Below the pieces are notes generated by a model that did no database searches, had not been told where the DNA came from, and saw only the letters and a list, made by a program, of their open reading frames with translations. A stretch of DNA of 64,000 nucleotides from the NCBI RefSeq assembly GCF_032854445.1, contig NC_088300.1, forward strand, positions 15,383,570-15,447,569, in the 5' to 3' direction. Source of the DNA: Liolophura sinensis. Its lineage: Eukaryota; Mollusca; Polyplacophora; Chitonida; Chitonidae. Positions within the stretch are counted from its first letter, which is position 1; each line of letters starts with the position of its first letter. Of the stretch, positions 11,860-25,364 are shown piece by piece. The position numbers and the translations under genes are program-made.

Positions 11860-13624
11860 CTTAACTTTTTTAGTTGACACAGGGAGAATTCGTGTATACC
11901 AAATCTCGGTACATGTATACACACGAGACTGTTAAGGACCAGTGCCTAGTTTTCAGTGCAGATTTGATTGTATCAGGGTTTTCAGAGGAATGCTTGTCAA
12001 ATATATATATATATACCATTTGTAATGATAACGAACACGTGATGACATTCGTTCTTGTCCCCGAACATGTAGGGCGCACGTAACCAATACAGTAAAAGTT
12101 ACATTTATGACTGCAAACAAACGCACACCTTCATCCTTGTGATATTTAACTGAGTGGAACAGATTAATTCCAACTTGTCGCTACACTTTTCATTCGTGAT
12201 ACCTTGATTTGTAACCAAACAGTACACTTATACCCGTCACTAATCCATGGATATTTTGCTTCACATATATGACTTTAACTAGGTATAGTCTATTTATCAC
12301 CATTATATTCCAATGCTGTACTTTCGATTGGTTCTAGATTTTTCTGTCCATATAGTTATATTGAAACCAACTGTACTGTCAATGTTGTATTATACCATTA
12401 AACTGTGCGATTACTGACTACTGAATATCAACGATGGCATCATTAAGGTGTGCTTCAAAGGATGTCGGTTAAACCGGTACAACACACTAGATAAGTTATG
12501 TACCGTTACTTAATGCGTTACACTAATACACTAATAATTATGATTTCCCATGGTTATATTAATGAACATTAAAGTTTAATGCTCTTTGAAGGTTGACATC
12601 GTTTGGACATGTTTTAGATCACATATTCAGTGATAAATGGAGACGATATTTTTGCAAGTTTCGATTAATAAAGTTTTTATCGAAGGTCTGTCTGTCAATA
12701 TTTGTAATATAAAGTAGGAACAAACAAGTTTGATTTGGAAAGCAGGTAAAAAAGTGTTCCTTTGAAAAAAAAATGTACACGTACGTCCTTCGTCTGATGT
12801 ATAAATTCGTCACATGGCACAGAAATCTGTACAATACAGAATAATGCCGCCAGTTATTCACACCAGTTAATGTACTGTATAAAATGTATGATGTTTTAAG
12901 TATATCCTTGATGGTTATTAGCAATGAGTGAACCATCGTAACTTATCAGAGGTAAATGGACACGATGCAGTCACACAACACATCAATCAATGTGTATATC
13001 TTACCACGCCCCGTTCTCTCTTATCCAAGCATAAATATATGCCATACACGTATTCTGATTTCAAGCTTAGTACTGGCATGTACATGGCTTCCTCGGTTTG
13101 TCACGACAGTAGATACTTTGTGAGCTATATGCACACAAAGGAGTCAGTGTAATTATAAATTTTGCGGTTTGAGTCACTGTAGATTGTGAAAGTCTTCTTT
13201 TAGCCCCACATACACTTTTGATTTGTCAGTGTTTTATGACCACGTTAAATTGTCAGCTATTTTTGTGTAAGAGTCCTTTATGCTATTCTGAGTGAAACAA
13301 TGATCACGTGAAATATGCTTTTGACCCTATAGTAACACGTATTATACAAAAGTAAAAGCCACAAACAAGCTGCTGTGTTTACCAGTTTTTCTACATGAAT
13401 GAATTAACAATTATTCTGATACATGTACATGTTACGCTGCGTGTCAGTATTAAACTAGAATAAAACCACAGCTTTAGGTATTACTCATTCGTTGGAACAA
13501 ACTTTTGATTTAACGTCAGCTTAAAATGGAAAATTTTCATTTTGAAGGCAATTAAAATAGATTTTCTCTTAATGAAAGTGGAAGGAAAGCTGACAAAAGT
13601 CGAATACTTTATACATGTTATGAT
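11860..13624. other. Intergenic, no feature recognised
   Basis: Only short frames and a small AT run near 12000. Confidence 0.6.
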
Positions 13625-13950
13625 TATCTTCTACGCCGTATACTGAAGAATATTTCACTTATAGTGTATACGGCGGCAACCTGCATTTTGGTTTAGGTTT
13701 ACTATATTTAGAGCCAACAGGCCAGGAGCCCACTAACAGGTCTGATAACAGGGATACACATAGAGTAACGGAAACGTATAATACACATATGTAGCGCTAG
13801 ATAAATATAAAATACAATTTTTGTACAGAGATAGTGATTTGGTGGGAGAAAAAACGGTAGAGCCCGGGGGAAACCCATGGCCAATTGCAGGTTGTTGATA
13901 TAGGCCTTCCCAGGTACGATCGGAAAGGAAACCAACTTGAGCTGGACTTT
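13625..13950 (-). mobile_element. SINE (family 1) interrupted by a 145-bp insert
   Basis: Family 1 sequence from TACGCCGTATACTG to the CATTTTGG position (13692) resumes at 13838 with TTTGGTGGGAG and runs to GAGCTGGACTT. The insert 13693-13837 is flanked by the 6-bp direct repeat TTTGGT. Confidence 0.75.
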
Positions 13951-15570
13951 TTATGAATATTAAAATTCCATTATTCAACAAATTGCAATAGAGGTCTATT
14001 TCACCGATGGGTAATTACACTCTTAATCCATAATAATGAAAGTATCGAACGTATTTTACAGTAGCAAGCTTGTCCCCTAATTTATTTTTCACGTAGCTAG
14101 GCCTACAGTAGCTGTCATTCCATCACGACAAACTCCTCACCCTTCAACAGTGTAAATCAACAGTCTCGCGGAGTCACGCGATTGGGGCGATCTCCCGTAG
14201 GTGTGCGGAATGCTCACCACTTCCGGTGAAATAATGGCCAGGTGGCCAAAATAATTGATGATATATAGTTTGCTGCTAATTAGTCCGTTGCGAGCTGTTG
14301 CGAAAGCTGACGATCTGGGAAATCGGGTGTGTTTTCCGGATGTCATTTGACTGCATCCCGCATGTTATGTGGTATACCCTCAGGGGAGGTTTCTCAGTTA
14401 TAGGGAAGACTGGCTATATACGGGTTACCAGTATAAATTCTATGAAAGATATCTACATAAACCATGCCAGAAACTACAGACAGCGTTGAAAACTAATGAC
14501 ATTTTCTCTCTTACACGTTACGAGCTTTATGTACCGTTTATATGATTATGACGTGTACATATGTATTTGGGAACTGTTGTCTAAGATGTTTCGAAATTGG
14601 TCTTGGGACATCTCTTCACGGTTTATGTGTGTTATACGAATCTCGGATGCTTAGATTCGTTCTCGTGATATAGATAGGTTTATTAGGTATAAGCCATAAC
14701 GGTTAAAACTGGATAAATAATAAAGTGTTCGGTCTACAGTATAAGATACGCTTTGTAACAACACTGTTGTTATTTTACTGAGGAAATGTCTGTGATTGCA
14801 GGTCAAGGATGCAGGATATAGCATTGTTTGTTTATTTGTGCTTCCGGTAGTGCTTCGGACCGAGCTTCACAGGGTGCTTGGAATAATATAGGTCTAGTTG
14901 ATCCACGCTCCAGCCTTTAACTCAGATTTCATAAGCTGACAAAACAATTACGCTTTAAAAAAATTGACAAAGTAAATCGTATATATATATAGGTCAGTGA
15001 GAGAATGAAAGTAAATGTAAAGTATCAGTTGAATACATAGAGAAATACATTCTATCTTATTGATTCATCTTGACTTACTCTCTAGTTTTTCATTTTACTT
15101 ATAAATTTTCACAGTATATAAGAACACAAAAAATGTTCATTAATTTATCAAGAGCAAGTGTAGTGGGAAAAGTATATATGCAGTTTAGAGTATATATTAC
15201 AGTTTTATGCCTACATATAATCAATTTGCAGTACCTGTAAAGGGTGTCTTCCACATCTCCATCAACCGCATCAAAAATCTGACTAAAATATCAATATAAA
15301 AACTGAGGGCTGGTTTCATGAAGCTCACTTAGCTAAGTCAGCCCTTAACTATGTGAACATTTGTTGAAGAGATACGTAGTACACTTAGCCGAGGGTTATT
15401 TATCAAGAAATCCTCTTCGTGAATCTAACTCCAAGGAGAAACATCCGCAGGTAATCACCATGACAAACTGCCTTACATCAGGCCGCAGTCTAACCCATTC
15501 ATGGTCTCTGTTCTGAGCAGTGGGATTGCCTGTAACATATCCATGTTTCCTGACATCGTTGTTGTATTCG
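13951..15570. other. Intergenic, no feature recognised
   Basis: No exon-like or repeated structure seen. Confidence 0.55.
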
Positions 15571-16065
15571 ATGGCATTGAATTGCACATGTTGGACAATC
15601 GATGCTGTGTACAAGAATGGCTCTTTATTTCATAGTCTTCCTCATTATTATTTTAGATGACATTGAATTGCACATGTTGGACAATCGATGCTGTGTACAA
15701 GAATGGTTCTTTATTTCATGGTCCCCCTCATTATTATTTTAGATGGCATTGAATTGCACATGTTGGTCAATCAATGCAGTGTACAAGAATGGTTCTTTAT
15801 TTCATGGTCTCCCTCATTATTATTTTAGATGACATTGAATTGCACATGTTGAACAATCGATGCTGTGTACAAGAATGGCTCTTCATTTCATGGTCTCCCT
15901 CATTATTATTTTAGATGGCATTGAATTGCACATGTTGGACAATCAATGCTGTGTACAAGAATGGCTCTTTATTTCATAGTCTCCCTCATTATTATTTTAG
16001 ATGGCATTGAATTGAACATGTTGGTCAATCAGTGCTGTGTACAAGAATACATCTTTATTAAGTCA
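15571..16065. repeat. 86-bp tandem repeat, about 5.8 copies
   Basis: CATTGAATTGCACATGTTGG recurs at 15575, 15661, 15747, 15833, 15919 and 16005, exactly 86 bp apart. Each unit ends with CTCATTATTATTTTAGATG. Copies are about 95% alike by eye. Confidence 0.95.
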
Positions 16066-16967
16066 CCCTCGTTTTTTTTCAAATTTTCATCAACGTAATA
16101 TCACTGTCCTAAATTGCAGATTTTATCACGATGGGTCTTCAGTTTTGATTTAAATTCTAAATGGTCCTCAGTATTGTATATGTACAAAGAAAATTGCATT
16201 CGTTCAAAACAAAGCCAGCAAAACAAAGCGAGAAGGAAGTAAGTAGATTTTTCTCCATGTCTAGTGTTATATAAGACCATAGTTAAGGATGTAGACAAAC
16301 TAACAGGATAAGAATTTCTTGAGGAAATTAACTGGAAAATTTTCGCTTGAAGCACTGGATTGTGTTTAAACAATCCGACGACGCTTCAAATCTTAAATAA
16401 AGTCACTTTGTTGTTGATTTGCTTGTTAAAGGACAAGACAGCACCTGGCTAAAACATATTTCAATCGAAAGTAGGATACCCCTGCTTTCTAAAAAGTGTC
16501 ACACTTTATTACTTTAATGAGATTTAACCGAATCATATGGAGAACAAAATTACAATATTGCACAAATACTGCTGATGTGAGTCAAGGCAGCCATCTTGAG
16601 AATTTTATCCAATCAAAGACGTTGCTATCAGATTCCGCGGACTAACCCGTGACGTAGCCTTTACCCATTCACTCCATGAAGTGACATGTGATAACACAGA
16701 ATTACTGCATAAGACATCATTTTGAGATCGTTTATTACTATTTAGTTACGTGTAACCGAAGGGTCATTTCACAAAGTGTTGTGGGGCAGGCCTGTATCAC
16801 CATGAAAATATATATACCTCCATGGTATCACAAATTATGTCAGACAGTAGCATACCGTCTCGGCCTAAGCCGCATTCGTCTCCCCAAATACATTTCTTGT
16901 CGTTCATTTTAGCGATTAGTCAGTAATTTCTAAATAACAAATATCAGAGTCAGTGCATAGTTCATTA

Positions 16968-17890
16968 GGGATGCTAGCTCTGACGGGCTGTCTCCTAATC
17001 CTAAAGGATAACAGCCCCGCTGCCAACAATGCTACCTGTCATATAACCGTACCAGCATTACGTGCTGTCCGTCACGCATCAATGTTGGGGCGGATAAAAA
17101 GTGTCTGTTCGTGCTCGTAATTGCTCATCTCGGCCTGATGTCCCCTCTTCCGATCACTGGTTTTAGACAGCAGGGCCGAAAACTACATGGCCATCGCTGC
17201 GGAACACACACCCCATTGCAACTTCCGTTTTTCTTAAGAATGTAATTCTTTGTTTTTTTAGGGTGTAAAGTCTTTTTTTGCTGCCAGCCCACCGTTTTTG
17301 GTTTACAGGTGCATGCTTGGTATCAAAGTGATGGAAATTGTCTAAGCTTTGGACAGGTTGGAGTTTTAATGATGAAAGTTTGAAATTCTGGGCAAGAGGA
17401 CACAAGGAGGCAGGTGGTGATGATACTGCGAGTGACGTCCCCTTCGCATTGCTAGGCACCCCTCCCAGCTGCCGGCATAGAAAGGTCCAGATTTTGACGG
17501 TCAACCTATGTGAAGATTTTTATGGCTTCTTTCTCACAGGCTGGGCCAGGTATGTACCAAAGGTTATTGGCCACGGAATTTTTGGGACTGAGCTACAGCG
17601 CTAAACGTTAACATTGTCGCTTATGGAAAACTAATGGGGGTCTGTGGGCATGTTGATCTCGCATTCTCTCGACAACCCGCGTTACCCACGAGAAAATCAT
17701 GCGGTTGCTCTCTGGTCCTTCCAATGTAAAGAGCCGATGTTTCGTGAGTTTGTTGTTGCTGGCTATGGAAGGACCCGAGAGCAACCGAATGATTTTCTCG
17801 CATGGTACGGTTATATGACAGGTAGCATTGTTGGCATCATTGCCGTTATCCTTTAGGATGAAGAGACGGCCCGGCCCGTCTAGGGATGCC
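16968..17890. mobile_element. Foldback element, about 0.92 kb, with 85-bp terminal inverted repeats
   Basis: 16968-17053 and 17804-17890 are inverted copies; both contain CCTAAAGGATAAC and CCAACAATGCTACCTGTCAT (the right one on the minus strand). A second, inner hairpin has arms at about 17688-17722 and 17767-17801. Short open frames inside are not recognisable proteins. Confidence 0.8.
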
Positions 17891-20800
17891 GAATGTTTAT
17901 GGGAATGAGACGACATCATCTCACCGGACAACGCTTAAAATTAACTAAAAATCTTATATGATATCATTTTTTTCTCTGAATTCATTAAAAGTGAAGAATT
18001 TGAATTTTGCTTCTTCGTCTTTCTCGCATACAAGGGATGTTTTTTTCTGTTTTCTTTTATCAAATACAGTAAAATTATTGAAACGCCGTGTTCAAGCCGA
18101 GGTGCTTTCTCTGACGTCCGCGATAACGTCCACTACAAAACTGAAGCATAAAATCCAGCGACATTCGAATGTCTAGATCAGCCTTAGTGTTACCCATTTG
18201 TGTCAGAACTGAGCATGAATCTAATTGTACAACAATTCTATTGTAATTTGTAAACATTTAATTTGGGTCAAAATCACCAGCTCAACTCCTCCGGAGGCTA
18301 CATTCTGAACCAGGAATACCCTGGTCGTGCATCTGCAGCTAGGCTATTTAAACAGGGTCGTTGGGGTTCCTTGTAAATGATATTTTAGACCTGCTGAAAT
18401 ATTCTTCCAGTATGTCCAATTTCCGGGAAAACTATACTTATCTCTGGGGCCTTCATCGCCAAAGTCCACAACTTTTACGAGCCACAGGCTACTGCTTAGA
18501 CTATTATACAGAAAATGCCTTCGACGTTAGAGAGCTAGAGTAAACGTTACGTCACCTTGCCGTCGATAATGGAGACGTGCTGAAGCTGTGTCAAGACGAA
18601 GTTTCACTAAACGTTTACTGGGTTGAAAAAAATATAAAAAATATTAATGCCAGTTTAAGATACTTTGAATGATAGTCTTACAGTGTTAGTTGATGTGATT
18701 CACTCTTACGCATATATACCCTACTCCCTTTCATCTATCATCCACACTTACATTGTTTCTTCTTGGTTCCTAAGCAAATTTCTGTTTGTATGGTTCGTTC
18801 AGAAATGCTCTTTCTCTGTTTGTATACAAATAATACTTACGCCTGTTTCTGTTTGTGTGGTACGTTCTGATACGGTTATAATCTAGATTATAGTCTGTTT
18901 CATCTCATGTGCTTTTTTTCCCTTTCTGACAGACTGAATCAGTGCGCCTATCATGTATTTACCGTGTCCAGCGTTAATAGCTATTTCCGTATTATAAACA
19001 ACCTAATAAATATGCAATCCATTAAAATACACCACTATTGTTTAGTATAGGCAATATAAGAGAGCAGTTTCCAATTAAAAGCCGTTTGTCTGGACCCCTT
19101 GTTAGTTGTACACACAATCCATTGTATCTGTGTAGGCCTATATGTTTTTGTTTGACGACTACAACACGCAAAGCTGTTATTAACTTTATGTGTATAGACA
19201 CTGATAGCCAATGGGTATTCAGTAAATGTGTTTAATATGCACAGAACTGTCTAAAACTGCCGATCACCATGCAGGCAGAATTAAAAACCAGCCGATATAT
19301 ATTGAACTGGTCTTGACCGACGGGATCACTAATTAGCAGGCTTTGAGCCCGATTACATGAGCACTCATATGAACTTTTCATAGGGTGTGTATATAAGATC
19401 CTGATTGCACGGGCATGATAGGCGCACATGAAACACACATTCCATGCGTTACGACCGTCCAAGCATGTCAAATTTAACAAATACCATGCACTGTTAACAT
19501 TGGGGTACTATCGACCTCAACAAAATATGACACACTCAAAAGCAAAGCATATCATTATATATGGGAGACTTGAAGACCTTTTGTAAAATCAAGACTTGAT
19601 GAAATGAAAAATATTTTATTCATGAGAGCAGTGACCTGAATCGAAGCGTTTTGTAAAACTGCATGTATATAGTCGCTGGTACACCGACATAACATTGTAT
19701 CACACATACTGTGCAGAGAATAGTGGAGGCATTTATAAATGGGTTTACATGTAGGTGTATTTATCATATCCAGTTTGACATTTTCAACTTTGTCTAGTAT
19801 GTATAAAGCTATTAGCAGTGTCTTATGCAATATATGTTCGCATAACCATTAACAATGTTTTACTTATATATCGTGTAAAACAAAGCATTGTTGTTCAAAA
19901 ATAATTCCCAACTCATTACAGAATCAGAAGTTCGTTATTGCTCATAACAGAAAGCCTTTGTACCAACAAGTTTATGGCAAATTGTAAAGGCAGTTTGTTT
20001 ATGCTGTATGTGTGTACTCATTGATTTGCCCTCTGATTCAGTTTTTCCAATTTGCACCTTTTTATTACCAGTGTCTTAATATTTGACTCCAACATATCAG
20101 GTGTGAGTTTAAAATTAGGCATAAAATTTAGAAACTATTCACGCTTATTTCTAGAACAGATGTTAAATTTAAACATCATATGTAAGGCACGTGTCGGGAG
20201 GGAGAGGGGATTCAATGCACCATGTCAAATGAGCTGTTGCGCGTGAGTGATCCTTTATCTTAACCTGTGTTTAATTGAAGTTTATGTCCGCTTGGAGTCA
20301 GAGTTGAGGGTCTAAGTTAACTAACCTACATATGATCGATGTTACTCGGTTATAGAACATTATTCTACGAAAACACCTGTCTATTTTACATGTGCGAAGT
20401 TCCGTAAAGATCTTAATCACATATGAACATGATTTTGTGTATTTGTCATGGAAACGGAATTAGGTTAGAGCCACCTCTCCCTTAACTAATTCACTGACGA
20501 AAGCGTCTATATAAGTATCACGAAGACTTGTTGAATAGCTTTGGCATATAAATTTCACATATGCATACCTTGTCATAAATTGTCCGTGTAAGACCTAATA
20601 GTGGGGGTTTTTTTTCACACGAAATAAATTGATAGGTTAATTACAATGGGTAGAGCATTCGAGTAACTTTTCCTGGGTCAGTTTTTTCTTGATGTGCATT
20701 TTCATGAGCTTAGGGATTATAGACAAACCCAGAATATTTCCAATAACTCTGACTGGTGAACTTCTAAAACCTTTCCACCTTTAACAAAGGAGTCCTAAGC

Positions 20801-21587
20801 TCTTTTGTTCTTTCCTCAGGTACGTCATTCGTTTATGTATATGTATTACATAAGATAATGTAGTGTTACCGTATCTAACATGGACATACGTCTTCTGAAA
20901 AACTGCAGTTTTCCCCACAAAAGTTGTCTCCCTTATAAATCGGTTTTCAAACAAGAACTTAGAAGTTATCGGTTTATAAAATTTTCCTAGTATGTAATTT
21001 ACGTAGTTCCCTAAGTAGTATCTGAATTAACGATTTCATTATGTGTTTATATAAAGTGGCTTAAATAATTAGCGTACATGTTGGTTACTGAATATTTTTT
21101 GATGAATGTTGTGTCAGCTTGTTATTTGTATCTTTCTTTACCTATGCTTCACCCATGCATGGCAGCTCTGTCATATTCATATATCAGTGCACTTTCAGCT
21201 GGTATAACTTGTAGCAAAGCCATTCAACTAATTACACGTATGTAGCTTTTGAAAACAATTGGCTTGGACTTTTGGCTCTAAAATAAAGGGAGAAAATTTC
21301 CAAATAAACAAATAAATAAACAGATAAATAGAATTGAAAAAAAGGAAATTGATAAATAATCAGTTTGAAAGAGAAATACTATTTAGGGATATCACGGAGA
21401 CACACGGTCTCGCCAACTGTAGCTGATAAACAAGAGTTTTATTTATTCTAGTGAGAAAAACAGACGGGTCATGTTATTTTTGTCATTGATTACATCACCC
21501 TTCACGAGAGTTATCGTTCCTGGTCGAGTGACAGAGCACCGATCAGAGATCAGTCGTGATAACAGATCGTTTGCGAGATAAATAACA
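17891..21587. other. Intergenic, no feature recognised
   Basis: AT-rich with scattered short frames. No convincing splice-flanked coding stretch. Confidence 0.55.
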
Positions 21588-21782
21588 GTTTACGGCTGAA
21601 ATAGGAGACACTTACAGCTTAAGGCTGAAACAAGACACACTTACAGCTCACGGCTGAAATAAGACACACTGACAGCTTACGGCTGAAATAAGACACACAG
21701 CTTACGGATGAAATAAGACACACTTACAGCTTACGGCTGAAATAAGACACACTTACAGCTTACGGCTGAAATAAGACACTTA
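21588..21782. repeat. 29-bp tandem repeat, about 7 copies
   Basis: The unit contains CAGCTTACGGCTGAAATAAG followed by ACACACTTA. One copy is shortened. Confidence 0.92.
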
Positions 21783-22289
21783 GACTGCTGACAAAAAAGT
21801 AACAGCTGACAAGCTAGTCTGACAATCTAACGAAGTCTTTTGATTGGCATTCGTTCATTCTGAATATTCAATTGTGGCCTACAAAATTTGACCATACCCT
21901 CGCTGGGTACACCCTTATGGTCTGTAGGATATGTGGATTTACATGAACATGTTAATCGTTTCGGTGATCATCAGCGTGAATACGAAAACCCGTAAAAACA
22001 AATGTGACCTGTTATGTCACCATTATGACATGAGAAGAGATATTTCCACTGGAAATACAAGCCAATACAAGCCAGTGCTAGAATTCTGATTTCTAGCTTG
22101 TACCTGACGCTTAGCACTGAGAGATCGCACCAGACCTAATAGCTGCTGGTGTCCATATTCTATAATCATGTAAGGTGTCATGTCTGGTGTCTCTAATACG
22201 GTTTTACATACAATGCATTCGCATGTCGTATTAGTAAAATATTAGGACATTTTCAGAACGAAGAAACATATAAACACATATAAACAATC

Positions 22290-22340
22290 TTATTTATTTA
22301 TTTATTTGCTTTGTGTTTTACGCCGTACTCGGAGGCCCCA
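22290..22340 (-). mobile_element. SINE tail fragment (family 1)
   Basis: A run of TTTA units followed by TGTGTTTTACGCCGTACTC, the 3' end of family 1 in antisense. Confidence 0.6.
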
Positions 22341-23136
22341 AACAATCTTATGCCATTCACTGAAGTTTTAGGCCTGAAATGTTTCATCATATGTAACAAA
22401 GTTAAACTCATAAACCACAAAGGGACGTTCCAAGTCGATAACCACAAGACCCATTTCCAAAACAACGTAAACACGAGTTCCGAAAGGAACATGTATGCAA
22501 TAATATATAAATAGTAAATATTCATGTAACAGAGAAGCAGCCAATCAATAAATTAGGACATCCACTCCATATTTCAAGCTCATATTCCGTGAATAATTTT
22601 CAGGTCGAATACAAATATAGGCATCACAGCCGCGTTTTGATAGCAGCTGTTCATTTAGACACCATGTTGATCTAATAAACATGAATGCTTACACGGATTT
22701 TGCTTCACGTTAAGGAAAACTAGATACAGCTGTGACAGCTACGAAACAACTTGTCAGAGGTCATGAACGCTCTGTCGGTATTGGCCAGTCAGAGTGTTAT
22801 ACTCAATATAGAATGTAAGAATCTTAGCTCAAGGTGTTTAAAAGCCATTTCTTGACAAATAATTTTTTTTAATCAAAACTTGTGATGTAGACTGAGTCTC
22901 ATCTCGTCCATATTTGGCTTCGTCAGCAAGACAGCAATGTATACATGGCACCTAGAATACGGTGGTCGAGTCTCTTAAATTAAATGCATAGCTCATCCAA
23001 GACTTAGAGCTGGGGTTTATCAGAGTAAATTTAGGCGCAGTAGCAGACATTCTCATGCCAATTGTTAACAGTGCTAATGGACATTCCAGGTAATAAACGC
23101 AAGATTTCCACAATAACATTCAACACAAACCTATCC

Positions 23137-23151
23137 AAAAAAAAAAAAAAA

Positions 23152-23210
<59 letters not shown>
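23137..23210. repeat. Poly(A) and (CA)28 microsatellite
   Basis: Sixteen As at 23137-23152 are followed by an uninterrupted CA repeat at 23154-23210. A hypervariable site in most animals. Confidence 0.98.
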
Positions 23211-23215
<5 letters not shown>

Positions 23216-25174
23216 CCCACTACGACCGTATATGGAGTAAGAAATCAGGCCAGAGCAGTGTAAAGAGAGCCAGCCAAAGAGTTCTCCAAAAAGTCGAAAA
23301 GACGCAAGAAATCTTTATCAGAATCAATTTAGATGCAATTTGATTGCAACCGTTCGTATAGATAAAGTGTTTTATTCAACACGATGCTTATGCAGTCTGT
23401 TAGTCGAAAGTGGCATATACCAGCCGTCAACCAAATAGGAGGTTCCAGGTCAATAATTGCAAGGTCAATTCCCAAAACGACGTTTTACATAAACTACCAA
23501 AGAATTAAGAAAGGAATTAGGACGGAAGCTAGTTCACTAGTTAATTAGTTAACAATTTTCAATGATGTAGGGTAGATATGTTGTAGGCGAATGAATATTC
23601 ATATCGTCCACAATGTCAGTATCTAAGTTGTCATTAATAAAGTATATATTCCACTTTTGCGCTTTCATTGCAACCGTTCTGTATATGAATATGTGGTCTC
23701 TAGACATACTCATGAAGTCGAGTGCCAGAGATTCTGGATGCCCTGTCCATATTTACTTACAAGGGAATTATACTGATTGTAAAACGTATGAAAATTAGAG
23801 TGAGGCGTTTGATGGAATAACTTGTGACGTTGATTGAAATCATTACAGGCATACACAAATGGTACAAAAAAATGTCAAAATGAAACTATCCCTCTTGTTG
23901 TAAAGTCAGTGAGAAGGAAAACCGTTTTGGTCTCTGTACAAATATAGGTCCAGATAAGATGTACAGTCGGGAGAGTATGTGATTTTCTTTAAACTGAGTG
24001 AAGGTGGATATATATCTTTCACAGCGTTTGCTGTATGGATTGCCAGATCATCAATATACCGTTTCAGCCCTAGCCTCGCTTAAGGATTTGAAGGATGAGA
24101 AACAGTTTTGAAGTAAAACGCCCTGAATTCTGGAAATCCGTGCATATTTATTCACAAGAAAATTATAAAATTATTTTCCTACATGCCGTATGCAGGACCC
24201 TTCGGTATATTACTATCCAACCAAGGTTCATTAATAATGTCAAATTTGAAACCCCTATAACACCAGAAACTTTGATATTGCAGCCACAAGGTTTATTTCA
24301 TTTTGTTATAGTTAAGGGGAGACAATCCATGTACGCTCCGGAGACGTGCGGCTACCTTGAACAGTCTCTTCTCTCGTGATCATCTGTCCTCACTATACCA
24401 CTTGCCTTGCACTAATCGCTGAATATCACGGGCTGAAATAAAATCCCTTCTAACTCATAAATATAAATCATTTCACTTGTTATATCAGGCAATGCTCTTG
24501 GCAACATTGATTTGTCAAATTAGTGAAGTCAGCATATGCATGGCAGGAGCCTCTGCTGTGAAGTTGATATCTGTGATCTATGGTTTACGTGTAAATTGAC
24601 ACACGCAACACCCGCAGTACACGCAAAACCCGCAACACGCGCAAGTGTTATCAATTCATATTATCTGTTTGCATGTGTTAAGGGTTTCGGTTTATTGGCC
24701 ACACATCAATGTTGTATACAAATATAGTTGATTGATTGGTGTTTAGCGCCATACCAATTATGTTTCACACATCAGGAAGGTGTGACGAAAATAATTGTGT
24801 AGAAGGTACATGCAAACGTATAGAAAACTAGTGTGTATACCTTGCAGAAATATTTTGAAAGCATGAAAAACAAATTTATACTCTACAAAAAATGCGTTTT
24901 ACAAAATAAAAATGAAAGGTAAGAAAAAGACAACAAACGCCTGATGATTCAACCAAAGGTTGGAACAAACTTACAATTTTATAACAAAGAGGAAAAAATA
25001 TATTTTTGAAATTGTAAATTATCTTTATTTGAATCGTAATTTGTATCAAAGCGTTCGGCATATACATGAAATATACATATTTCGCCTTTGATCATTTGTT
25101 AGATGTGCAAATTATTCTGATTTCAGTCAAAGTTAAAAAAAACTATTGGTATTTTGTAGAACGCCCTCTGTTCT
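23211..25174. other. Intergenic, with one weak direct repeat
   Basis: Segments near 23725-23780 and 24120-24175 resemble each other (CATATTTACTTACAAG against CATATTTATTCACAAG). Nothing else recognised besides a SINE tail. Confidence 0.5.
24722..24765 (-). mobile_element. SINE tail fragment (family 1)
   Basis: TTGATTGGTGTTTAGCGCCA resembles the antisense 3' end of family 1. Short and diverged. Confidence 0.45.
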
Positions 25175-25350
25175 AGACCAGTGACGCCAACTAACATGCA
25201 TTTAACATCACCCCACTTTATTTTTATCCCAGTTCTACTTAAGCCTTCGTACTAGGTGGCGTGTCATTTGCTACTATTTGGGCACATGAATAGTTAGAAT
25301 AAATCCTTAAAATGACAAGAGACCATGTCTCACCGGTTACCTGTGACCTT
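25175..25350. mobile_element. Dispersed ~180-bp element, copy 1 of 3 in the window
   Basis: Starts CTAGACCAGTGACG, has TTCTACTTAAGCC in the middle and ends GTCTCACCGGTTAC. Related to 29501-29672 and 41407-41592. The ends form a weak inverted repeat (ACCAGTGA against CCGGTGA), suggesting a MITE. Confidence 0.6.
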
Positions 25351-25364
25351 ATGCGAATTATCAC

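Noticed and set aside
15571-16065. Possible CRISPR-like array (regular repeats near 86 bp)
   Set aside because: The whole 86-bp unit is repeated with no unique spacers, and the genome is eukaryotic. The same applies to the other arrays.
17163-17604. Two opposing frames (113 and 88 codons) suggesting a small gene
   Set aside because: They lie inside the foldback element, show no family motif and overlap each other on opposite strands.
23062-23343. Frame of 93 codons with a poly-Thr/His run
   Set aside because: Created by the CA microsatellite.
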